In this document: positions 38,500-45,733 of the stretch, one piece after another | Layout of the letters: each line of letters begins with the position of its first letter | Position numbering within the stretch: the first letter of the stretch is position 1 | Assembly (NCBI GenBank): GCA_944321515.1 | Contig: CALULO010000005.1 | Coordinates: 62,001-126,000 of the forward strand | Direction: 5' to 3' | Length of the DNA: 64,000 nt | From: an uncultured Atopobiaceae bacterium | GTDB lineage: Bacteria; Actinomycetota; Coriobacteriia; Coriobacteriales; Atopobiaceae | Notes under the pieces: generated by a model | Told to the model about the DNA's origin: nothing | The model's database searches: none | Seen by the model: the letters and a program-made list of their open reading frames with translations, nothing else | Position numbers and translations under genes: made by a program

Positions 38500-38925
38500 T
38501 CACATGGCCTCGAGCCGCCTGAGCACCGTGCGGGTGGCCGTGATGGCAGCCTCGACCACGTCCTGGGCGTCGTCGATCTTCTTCTGCACGTAGACGTCCA
38601 CGAGCGGGTTGTCCAGCAGGATGTCGATGGCCACGTTGAGGCCGCCCACGTCAAGGCGCAGCTCCTCGATGGAGCTCACGTCGGAGAGCTCGCGCGTGAA
38701 CGCCCGCAGGTCCGCGCGCGCCGCCGCCAGCGCCTCGTTGGCGGACCCCATCCGAGAGTGCTTGGCGATGCTCGTGGCCACGCCGAGCAGGCCGCCCGTG
38801 AAGATGTCGAGCGCACCCCAGCGGCTTGCGCTCTCGAGCGCCTCGGACGCCTCCTCCAGGCTCGCCAGCGCGCAGCGCCCCGCGAGCACGGCCTCGTTGA
38901 CCTCGCGTCTCTGTTCAGGCGTCAT
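38500..38925 (-). CDS. Helical protein of unknown function
   Basis: 141 residues from ATG 38925 (GAGGGGGG upstream). The sequence is dominated by charged and alanine-rich helices with one Gly-rich hydrophobic segment (ALDIFTGGLLGVATSIA) that is too short to be a clear membrane span. I recognise no family. Good codon bias and a strong ribosome-binding site make it a real gene. It is monocistronic between the PaaK promoter region and the divergent phosphofructokinase gene. Confidence 0.75.
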   Translation of the reverse strand: MTPEQRREVNEAVLAGRCALASLEEASEALESASRWGALDIFTGGLLGVATSIAKHSRMGSANEALAAARADLRAFTRELSDVSSIEELRLDVGGLNVAIDILLDNPLVDVYVQKKIDDAQDVVEAAITATRTVLRRLEAM

Positions 38926-39197
38926 CCGCGCCCCCCTCTTCGCTCAGCCCGTTCCGGAGCCGCTCGGGGCGGCCCTCACGCCGGCTCGGCCCATCCCGAC
39001 GCGCCTTCGGCCAATGCTAGCAGAGCGCGCAGGAAGGGCGCACGTCGCTCGCGCCATGTCGAGCAGCGGCCCGACATGCCCCGACGCACCCGCCGCCGCT
39101 CGCGCCCCGCCCCCACCTGTCCAGGCGTTGCGGCCGCCCTCCCTCGCGCGAAGTGGGATAATCCAGGAGTCTGCGGCCTCAGAGGAAGGACTAACCC

Positions 39198-40277
39198 ATG
39201 CTCAGGATCGGACTGCTCACAAGCGGCGGCGACTGCCAGGCGCTTAACGCCACCATGCGCGGCATCGTCAAGACCATCTACCGCAACGCCAACGAGCCCG
39301 TCGAGGTATACGGCTTCGAGGACGGCTACCAGGGCCTCATCTACGGGCGCTTCCGCCTGATGGACAACCGCGACTTCTCCGGCCTGCTCACGCTGGGCGG
39401 CACCATCCTCGGCACGAGCCGCACCCCCTTCAAGCTCCTTGACACGCCGGAGGCCGACGGCGTGAACAAGGTCGAGGCCATGAAGCACACCTACGCCAAG
39501 CTCAAGCTGGACTGCCTGTTCATGCTCGGCGGCAACGGCTCCACCAAGACGGCGAACCGCCTCTCCCAGGAGGGCCTGAACGTCATCGCGCTGCCCAAGA
39601 CCATCGACAACGACACCTACGGCACGGACATGACCTTCGGCTTCGCGAGCTCGGTGGAGGTGGCCACCCGCTGCATCGACGAGATCCACACCACGGCGAA
39701 CTCGCACGGACGCGTCTTCGTCATCGAGATCATGGGCCACAAGGTGGGCTGGATCCCGCTGTACGCGGGCGTCGCCGGCGGCGCCGACGTCATCCTCATT
39801 CCCGAGATCCCCTACGACATGGAGAACGTGGTCCGCGTGATTGAGGAGCGCGACAAGAGCGGCGCGCGCTTCACGATCATCGTGGTGGCCGAGGGCGCCA
39901 TCTCCAAGGAGGAGGCCGCCCTCCCCAAGAAGGAGTACAAGAAGCTCGTCGCGGCGCGCACCACGCCGTCGATCGCCTACGACATCGCCGCCGAGATCGA
40001 CAAGCGCACCGGCCGCGAGATCCGCGTGGCCATCCCCGGCCACACCCAGCGCGGCGGCCAGCCGGACGCCCAGGACCGCATCTTCGCCACGCAGTGCGGC
40101 GTCGAGGCGGCGCTCTCCTGTCTCAAGGGTAAGTTCGGCGTCATGATCGCCCAGGTGAACGGCAAGATGTGCCGCGTGCCGCTGGCCGACGTGGCAGGCA
40201 AGCTCAAGTACGTCGACCCCAAAAGCGACCTCGTCAAGGAGGCCAGGGCCCTCGGCATCAGCTTCGGCGACGAGTAG
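39198..40277 (+). CDS. pfkA: 6-phosphofructokinase, group III-like
   Basis: 359 residues. The motifs GLLTSGGDCQALNATMR, PKTIDNDTYGTD and GHTQRGGQPDAQDR are those of the PFK family. The phosphoryl-donor site reads GGNGSTKT rather than the bacterial ATP-type GGDGS, and PKTIDND replaces PGTIDND; the lysine at this position is typical of group III enzymes, many of which are PPi-dependent or accept either donor. Donor use therefore cannot be assigned from sequence alone. AGAGGAAGG precedes the ATG; a terminator follows at 40340. Confidence 0.93.
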   Translation: MLRIGLLTSGGDCQALNATMRGIVKTIYRNANEPVEVYGFEDGYQGLIYGRFRLMDNRDFSGLLTLGGTILGTSRTPFKLLDTPEADGVNKVEAMKHTYAKLKLDCLFMLGGNGSTKTANRLSQEGLNVIALPKTIDNDTYGTDMTFGFASSVEVATRCIDEIHTTANSHGRVFVIEIMGHKVGWIPLYAGVAGGADVILIPEIPYDMENVVRVIEERDKSGARFTIIVVAEGAISKEEAALPKKEYKKLVAARTTPSIAYDIAAEIDKRTGREIRVAIPGHTQRGGQPDAQDRIFATQCGVEAALSCLKGKFGVMIAQVNGKMCRVPLADVAGKLKYVDPKSDLVKEARALGISFGDE

Positions 40278-40339
40278 CGGCCAGGGGCGCGGCGTCTTTT
40301 CGCGGCGCCCCGCACGGCGAGAAGAACGCGCGTCAGCAG

Positions 40340-40365
40340 GGCGGGTCGGGGTTCCCCGGCCCGCC
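40340..40365 (+). terminator. Rho-independent terminator of pfkA
   Basis: Stem GGCGGGTCGGGG / CCCCGGCCCGCC with a two-base loop followed by TCTTTGT, 63 bp after the stop. Confidence 0.75.
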
Positions 40366-40591
40366 TCTTTGTGCTGAGCGCACAAGGGGTCCGTGCGGAT
40401 TGTCCCAAAACGGGAAACCCCGCCTCCCTGGCATGGCAAGCAGGGGGACGGGGCTCGATGCTCTCTAGTATCGTACGACCTCGGCGTCCGTGACATGTTC
40501 TTCGGCCCAGAGTTCGCCCGTCGCGGGAGCTCGCGTTTGTGCATCAGACCAGCTGCCGACACGTTCTTCTCGCCAGCCGTGTGCCGTGCGC

Positions 40592-40767
40592 GGTGCCGGA
40601 ATCGCCGGGGTTGTGCGTTGCGCGAAAATCCCGGGGTCTGTGTGCGTCCGCCGCGGGAATCGGCCCTCCTGTGCGCGGCGTCGCACACAAAGCCCGCGAA
40701 TCACGCGCAGCAAACGCACAAGCCCCCGGAATCGCGCGCAGCACGCAATCCCGGCGATTCCGGCACC
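40592..40767. repeat. Module C, left palindromic block
   Basis: A 176-bp block with perfect 18-bp ends (GGTGCCGGAATCGCCGGG at 40592-40609 and its inverse at 40750-40767). Inside, a unit of about 30-36 bp (AATCCCGGGGTCTGTGTGCG-like) is repeated directly in the left half and inverted in the right half, giving a multi-arm palindrome. Its reverse complement aligns along its length with 42069-42214. The last 21 or so codons of the module C gene lie inside it. Confidence 0.88.
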
Positions 40768-41822
40768 AGCAGGCCGGTCGGCGACTCCGTGAACCCGCTC
40801 CAGTGAAGCCCGTCGATCCGCTCGAGCTCGGCCCAAAGGGCGACGCGCGCGGCACGCTCGCCACGGGCCCGCTCACGGGAGAGCTTGCGCGGAGGCAGCC
40901 CCAGGTCACGCCGCACGTTATCCATGAGCGCGTCCATGTAGTCGATGTCGTCGTAGCTCTCCTTCCAGATCACATAGTCCTTGATGCCATGGGCCATGAG
41001 CTCGTTGGCCCGCTCCGTGTCCCTCCGCACCTGTACGGGGTCTGCGTGCCACTCCCCGTGATAGTCAAGCGCCACGCCCGAGAAGGGCATCCGCCCCTCG
41101 GGGCATACGCCCTCCCCAGAGGCCAGCAGGAGGAGGTCCGGTTTGCGAACGCGAAGCTCCGGCACGCTGCGGGAAAGCGACTCAAGAAGCACGGGGTCGT
41201 TGAGCGCGACCTCCCCCAGACGGTATCCCCCGCTTGCGAAGCGACGGACGCCGCGCACGAAGAGCTTCGACTCCATCGGCGAGGCGGCGCCCACCGGGGT
41301 CTGCGAGAGCGCGGCCCTCACCTGCGCGGTACCCGGAGCGGGGCCGCAGGTGTCCAGGAAGGCAAGCAGCTGGTCGCGCGTAACAAGCGGGGCGCGGCGC
41401 TGCTCGAGCCCCAGCGGGGAGGCAGGGCTGAGCGCATAGGTCCCCAGCAGCTCGGCGAGAAGGACCACGAGCTCAAGCTCGTCTATGCGCGGGGCCATCT
41501 GAACCGCAAGCAGCGGCGGGGAGACGCAGCGAACGCCCGGCGCAAGCGGCACGAGCGAACCGGGCGGCAGTGAGAGTCGACAGGCGTGCGGCGCGACCAT
41601 CGAGAAGCGGTGGCGACGGCCTGCGTCGGAGATGAGCACGTGCACGGGCAGCGAGGCGCCGTCGAGCTGCGGGCACCTCTCGCAGGCGTCGAGAAGGTCG
41701 GCGCGGGAGGGCATGCGGGCAGGCAGCTCGACGGGGCACGTCATGGCCTGTGCAAGGCGACCCGGGTAGTAGGGACGCCGCATCACCTCGAGCGCCGTGG
41801 TATGTGAGAGCACGATGTCCAT
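40701..41822 (-). CDS. Module C protein with AbiEi-like and nuclease-like regions
   Basis: 373 residues from ATG 41822. N-terminus MDIVLSHTTALEVMRRP and LPVHVLISDAGRRHR correspond to the AbiEi-like region; LVVLLAELLGTYALSP matches the equivalent helix of the module A protein (LRLVALGMELCGSYA). The nuclease-like core has PMESKL (about residue 183), RKPDLLLLA (about 228) and VALDYHGEWHADP (about 254), again E...PD...(D/E)Y. The tail LRAARDSGGLCVCCA is encoded by the flanking palindrome rather than by conserved sequence. It lies between convergent neighbours and is enclosed by the two blocks. Function unknown. Confidence 0.65.
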   Translation of the reverse strand: MDIVLSHTTALEVMRRPYYPGRLAQAMTCPVELPARMPSRADLLDACERCPQLDGASLPVHVLISDAGRRHRFSMVAPHACRLSLPPGSLVPLAPGVRCVSPPLLAVQMAPRIDELELVVLLAELLGTYALSPASPLGLEQRRAPLVTRDQLLAFLDTCGPAPGTAQVRAALSQTPVGAASPMESKLFVRGVRRFASGGYRLGEVALNDPVLLESLSRSVPELRVRKPDLLLLASGEGVCPEGRMPFSGVALDYHGEWHADPVQVRRDTERANELMAHGIKDYVIWKESYDDIDYMDALMDNVRRDLGLPPRKLSRERARGERAARVALWAELERIDGLHWSGFTESPTGLLVPESPGLRAARDSGGLCVCCA

Positions 41823-42068
41823 GCCCAAACGCTATCCCCGGGCTCGGGGATTGGCAGCGAGAATCTGAGAAAGCTCGACGCGAACCTTACCGTTTTCTTC
41901 CGAGGCTCTCGCGAGCCTTGCGAAAGACGCAGGCAGCGCCCTTGATTGGCCTGCTCGGGACATATAAATCGCCAAAGCTGTCTCGGCCGCTTGCGGGCGC
42001 CCGGTCCGACAGGCGGTCGTTTTGGTTTGACTTCTGTTGTGGTGCGGTTTTCTTGGGGTTTGTACGCC
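41823..42068. other. Upstream region of the module C gene, no gene seen
   Basis: A short A+T-richer patch (42010-42060, GTTTTGGTTTGACTTCTG) precedes the right palindromic block. A promoter for the module C gene should be here, but no convincing pair of boxes is visible. Confidence 0.4.
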
Positions 42069-42214
42069 GCGCGCGATTCCGGGGGTCTGTGCGTTTGCTG
42101 CGCGAAAATCCCAGGGTCTGTGTGCGGCGCTGCGCACAGCAGGGCCGATTTCCGCGGCGGACACGCACACACCCCGCAATTTCCGCGCAGCGCGCAAACC
42201 CGGCGATTCCGGCG
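42069..42214. repeat. Module C, right palindromic block
   Basis: About 146 bp that align nearly full length, at roughly 80-85 percent by eye, with the reverse complement of the left block: GCGCGCGATTCCGGGGG at the start, GGGCCGATTTCCGCGGCGG in the middle, CCCGGCGATTCCGGC at the end. Because each block is itself palindromic, both direct and inverted alignment work. The two blocks define a unit of about 1.6 kb. Confidence 0.85.
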
Positions 42215-42250
42215 CAGCGCACGGCAAGAATCGCTTGGCGAGAAGCACGT

Positions 42251-42270
42251 GGCGAGAAGTACTTCTCGCC
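42251..42270. repeat. Perfect 20-bp palindrome made of two head-to-head octamers
   Basis: GGCGAGAAGT is followed directly by ACTTCTCGCC; a third copy GGCGAGAA lies 14 bp to the left at 42237. It is the densest octamer arrangement in the window and sits between the module C block and the terminator of the redox operon. Confidence 0.9.
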
Positions 42271-42273
42271 GGA

Positions 42274-42304
42274 AAAGGGCCGCTCCGGGGAGGAGCGGCC
42301 CTTT
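42274..42304 (-). terminator. Rho-independent terminator of the redox operon
   Basis: 13-bp perfect stem (AAAGGGCCGCTCC at 42274-42286, inverse at 42292-42304) with a five-base loop; the minus-strand read continues into TTTTCC. It is 76 bp after the NuoF-like stop. Confidence 0.85.
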
Positions 42305-42379
42305 CAGGGCGTCACGCTGTCGGCGAGCGCGCTGCCAGTAGGAACGCTGCCGACAAGCGCACCGTCGGCAGGTGCCCAG

Positions 42380-43465
42380 CTAGCGCTTGCGGATCGGGAT
42401 CGGGCGCGGCGGAGTGCGCGGCTTGTCGGCACCGGCCATGATGATGGCGCCCTCCTCGCAGGCGGAGAGGCACGCGCCGCACTTGGTGCAGGCCTTCTGG
42501 TCAATCACGTGGATGAAGCGAGGCTTGCCGAGGATGGCCTCCTCCTCGCAGGCGTCCACGCACTCGCCGCAGCCGATGCACTTGGTAGGCAGGATGTGGT
42601 AGGTCATGTAGGCCTGGCACTCGCCCGCCGGGCAGACCTTCTTGGTGAAGTGCTGCTCGATCTCGTCGCCAAAGAGGTCGAACGCCGCGGCCACGGTGCG
42701 GGCCATAGTCTGGCCGACCTCGCACAGGGACTGCTCGGCCATCACGGGGGTGAGGTCGCGCACGAGGTCGACCTGGGCCGGGCCGCCCTTCTTGCGGCAG
42801 ATGTCGCTCGCGATCACGTCGAGCTGGTAGGAGCCCTCGTGACCGAAGACGCAGTGGCCGCAGGTCTCCTTGCGGTAGCGGTCGCAGATCTCGAGCAGGG
42901 CGTTGGCCATGCAGTTCTTCTGCGTGTAGACGCGCACGTAGTCGCTCGCCACGTCGAGCTCGTCGGCAAGGTGCGCGGCGTCGACGAAGGCCCCCTGCGG
43001 GAAGCCCAGGTAGACGGCCTTGGCCTCGGACGCCTCCACGCCGAGCGCGGCAAGAAGAGCCTCGCCGGTCGTGTGGGCGGGCACGCTCACGGGCGCCTCG
43101 GCGCCGGCGGCCCAGACGAGCTTGGTCGCGTCGTCGCCGGAGAGCAGCGCCTCGCCCGAGACGACGGTGGCCTCGGCGCGCTCGCTCGTGCCCTGCGGCA
43201 CGGGCTTCTCGCCGGCGACCACGCGCTCGAGCGCGGTGGCGTTGCCGTAGACGAAGCCGAACGAGCCGTCGGCGGGGCAGGCCTTCGCCCCGGTCTCCGC
43301 CACCTTGGCGAGAAGCTCGGTCTCGTTGGCGGGCAGCACCACGGCCACCTCGCCCGCGGCGGCGAGCTCGGAGATCTTGGCCAGGCCCGCCTCGACGTTG
43401 GCCTTCAGAAGGTGAAGGGACACGGGCGCCTCGGCGTAGGCCGGCATGAAGTTGATGATGGTCAT
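42380..43465 (-). CDS. NuoF-like iron-sulfur protein lacking the NADH/FMN motif
   Basis: 361 residues. The C-terminal part is the NuoF/HydB iron-sulfur region followed by two ferredoxin clusters (CIGCGECVDACEEEA and CTKCGACLSACEEGA). The NuoF N3-type site reads TCGHCVFGHEG ... SLCEVGQ: the usual CxxCxxC has glycine/histidine where the third cysteine should be. The N-terminal half shows no GRGGAGFPTG-type NADH/FMN loop. It is therefore probably an electron relay that depends on the GltD-like partner upstream for NAD(P)H. Last gene of the minus-strand redox operon. Confidence 0.8.
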   Translation of the reverse strand: MTIINFMPAYAEAPVSLHLLKANVEAGLAKISELAAAGEVAVVLPANETELLAKVAETGAKACPADGSFGFVYGNATALERVVAGEKPVPQGTSERAEATVVSGEALLSGDDATKLVWAAGAEAPVSVPAHTTGEALLAALGVEASEAKAVYLGFPQGAFVDAAHLADELDVASDYVRVYTQKNCMANALLEICDRYRKETCGHCVFGHEGSYQLDVIASDICRKKGGPAQVDLVRDLTPVMAEQSLCEVGQTMARTVAAAFDLFGDEIEQHFTKKVCPAGECQAYMTYHILPTKCIGCGECVDACEEEAILGKPRFIHVIDQKACTKCGACLSACEEGAIIMAGADKPRTPPRPIPIRKR

Positions 43466-43483
43466 GTTCTCTCGTCCCCCTTC

Positions 43484-45610
43484 CTAGTACTCGTTCCACA
43501 GGCGCGGCGTGGTGAGCTGGAGCCTGAGGTCGCACTGCAGGCAGCGGCTCGCCTCCTCCTTGGCCTCGGCCTCGCTGAAGGGGCACTCGAAGACCTCGAA
43601 GTTGTGCTCGCGCTGCTCGGCGGGCACGAACTCGGGCTCCACGCGGCCCTCGTAGAACGTCTCGGGGGCGCGGCCCAGGCGCGGGCTCGCCTTCTCGTAG
43701 TCGAGAAGCTCGGCGGTGATGTCGCCGTCGCCGCCGAGGTAGCGGTCCATGGCCTCGGCCGCGGTGCGGCCCTGGGCGATGGCGCCGATCACGGACTTGG
43801 TGCCGGTGACCACGTCGCCGGCCGCGAAGACGCCCTCGTGGCTCGTCTGGAGGTTCTCGTCGGCCACCAGGTAGGGGCCGTGCGTGAGCTCGAGGCCCAT
43901 GCCCATGGTGTCCTCGGGCTTCTGGCCCACGGCAAAGATGACGTAGTCGGCCGGGATCGTCAGCTCGCCGCCCTCGACGAGCTCGGTGACGGCGCGGTGG
44001 TTCTCGTCGAAGTAGAAGCGTGAGATCTTCTGGATCGTCACGCCGCCCACGCGGCCGGAGCCCTCCTCGGTCTCGTCGATCGAGTTGAAGGCGTAGGCGT
44101 CGTGCAGGACCACGCCCTCCTCCGCGGCCTCGGTGCGCTCCTCGGGGGTGGAGGTCATCTTCTCCTCCGCCTCCAAGCAGGCGACGTCAACCGAGGTGGC
44201 GCCCAGGCGCACCGCGGTGCGAGCGCAGTCGTAGGCGACGTTGCCGCCGCCGAGCACCACCACGCGGCCGGAGACGTCGAGCGGGTGCCCCTCGCGCGCG
44301 GCCTTGAGGAAGTCGGTGTTGAGGTAGACGCCCTCGAGCTCGGAGCCCTTCATCGGCAGGCGGGTGCCGGCGTGGGTGCCCACGCTCACGAGGACGGCGT
44401 CATAGCCCTGGTCGAGCAGGCCCACCGGGTCGGTGACGCGCTCGCCGGCGCGCACCTCCACGCGGGGCTCGTCGTCGGAGCCGTTGGCGACCTCGAGGAT
44501 CGTGTCGATCTCGCCGTCGAGGGTGGCATCGGGCAGGCGGTAGGCGGGGATGCCGTAGCGCAGCTGGCCGCCGAGGCGCTCGTTGGCCTCGAAGACCGTG
44601 ACCTTGTGGCCCTTCTCGGCGAGGTAGAGCGCAGCGGTGAGGCCGGCCGGGCCGGCGCCCACCACGGCGGCGCGCTTGCCCGTGAGGGGCTCGTGGCGCA
44701 CGCGGCTCTTCCACTCGCCGGTGTCGCGCACCGCGGCGGCGCGCTTGAGGCGGCAGATGGAGAGCGGGCCGCTCAGGTGGTTGCGCTTGCACTCGCCCTC
44801 GCAGTTGTGGGTGCAGATGCAGCCGAGGCTCTCGGGGAACGGGACCTTCTCGCGGACGACCGCGGTGGCCTTCTCCCACTCGCCCTCCTTGACGTAGCGC
44901 AGGTAGCGCGGGATGTCCACGTGGGCGGGGCAGGTGTCGCGGCACGGCACGACGTTGCCCTCGCGGGAGCGGTCGTCGCGGTTGAGGCCCACGACGTCGA
45001 CGATCGAGCCGGTGGGGCAGACCTCGACGCAGGCGCCGCAGAAGCGGCAGCCGGCCTCCTCGAGCGAGACGGACCCGTCAATCCCGATGCGGATGCCGCT
45101 CTCGGTGCGCTGGTAGTCAAGCACGCCCACGCCACGGACCTCGCGGCAGGCACGCACGCAGCGGCCGCAGCGGATGCAGCGGGTGAACATGTGGGTGATG
45201 AGCGGGTTGGAGTCGTCGGTGGCCACCGGGCGGCTCTTCACGTACCAGCGCTGCGGCGAGACGCCCATGTACTGGTACATGGACTGCAGCTCGCAGGTGC
45301 CGTACTTGGGGCAGCCGGTGCAGTCGGTGGGGTGGGTCGCCAGGATGAGCTCCATGGCCATGCGGCGCACGTGCTCGGCGCGCTCGCCGGTGGAGCTCAC
45401 GACCATGCCCTCGCGCGCCTGCGTGCGGCACGCGGGGACGGGACCGTCCTGCCCCTCGACCTCGACCATGCAGAGCCGGCAGCCACCCGCCGCCTCGAGG
45501 TCCGGGTGGGAGCAGAGGTGCGGGATGAAGATGCCCGCCTCGAGCGCCGCGTCGAGAACCGACGCCCCCTCGCGCGCCTCGACCTCCTGTCCGTTGATTG
45601 TGAGTCTCAA
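43484..45610 (-). CDS. NuoG/HydA-type ferredoxin module fused to GltD-like NAD(P)H oxidoreductase
   Basis: 708 residues starting at TTG 45610, with AAGGAGG six bases upstream. Order: [2Fe-2S] domain (HLCSHPDL, GGCRLCMVEVEG, ACRT), the His-Cys3 cluster HPTDCTGCPKYGTCEL, two [4Fe-4S] clusters (CIRCGRCVRACREV, CRFCGACVEVCPTGSI), then from about residue 220 the GltD linker cysteines (CTHNCEGECKR), FAD motif VVGAGPAGLTAALYLAEKG, NAD(P) motif VVVLGGGNVAYDCARTA and FAAGDVVTGTKSV. There is no H-cluster domain, so it is not a hydrogenase. It can pass electrons between NAD(P)H and ferredoxin-like carriers, perhaps by bifurcation (inference). Confidence 0.88.
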   Translation of the reverse strand: MRLTINGQEVEAREGASVLDAALEAGIFIPHLCSHPDLEAAGGCRLCMVEVEGQDGPVPACRTQAREGMVVSSTGERAEHVRRMAMELILATHPTDCTGCPKYGTCELQSMYQYMGVSPQRWYVKSRPVATDDSNPLITHMFTRCIRCGRCVRACREVRGVGVLDYQRTESGIRIGIDGSVSLEEAGCRFCGACVEVCPTGSIVDVVGLNRDDRSREGNVVPCRDTCPAHVDIPRYLRYVKEGEWEKATAVVREKVPFPESLGCICTHNCEGECKRNHLSGPLSICRLKRAAAVRDTGEWKSRVRHEPLTGKRAAVVGAGPAGLTAALYLAEKGHKVTVFEANERLGGQLRYGIPAYRLPDATLDGEIDTILEVANGSDDEPRVEVRAGERVTDPVGLLDQGYDAVLVSVGTHAGTRLPMKGSELEGVYLNTDFLKAAREGHPLDVSGRVVVLGGGNVAYDCARTAVRLGATSVDVACLEAEEKMTSTPEERTEAAEEGVVLHDAYAFNSIDETEEGSGRVGGVTIQKISRFYFDENHRAVTELVEGGELTIPADYVIFAVGQKPEDTMGMGLELTHGPYLVADENLQTSHEGVFAAGDVVTGTKSVIGAIAQGRTAAEAMDRYLGGDGDITAELLDYEKASPRLGRAPETFYEGRVEPEFVPAEQREHNFEVFECPFSEAEAKEEASRCLQCDLRLQLTTPRLWNEY

Positions 45611-45681
45611 GTTGCCTCCTTGAAAGTGCCGTGGGCCACGTCGAAAGACGCCTCTCCGCCCATGCCCGTCATACGGGCGTA

Positions 45682-45709
45682 CGCGGCCACCCCGGAGGGG
45701 GTGGCCGCG
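45682..45709. terminator. Perfect 12-bp hairpin between operon genes
   Basis: CGCGGCCACCCC and its inverse flank a GGAG loop, between the flavoprotein stop (45734) and the fusion gene start (45610). No T-run follows, so it looks more like a processing or stability element that separates two parts of the operon than a terminator. Confidence 0.5.
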
Positions 45710-45733
45710 CTCAGATACCGAAACGCTGTGACG

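Noticed and set aside
42380..45610. [FeFe]-hydrogenase HydAB
   Set aside because: The 708-residue protein has HydA-like ferredoxin domains but a GltD-type domain where the H-cluster domain would be; the characteristic TSCCP and related cysteine motifs are absent.
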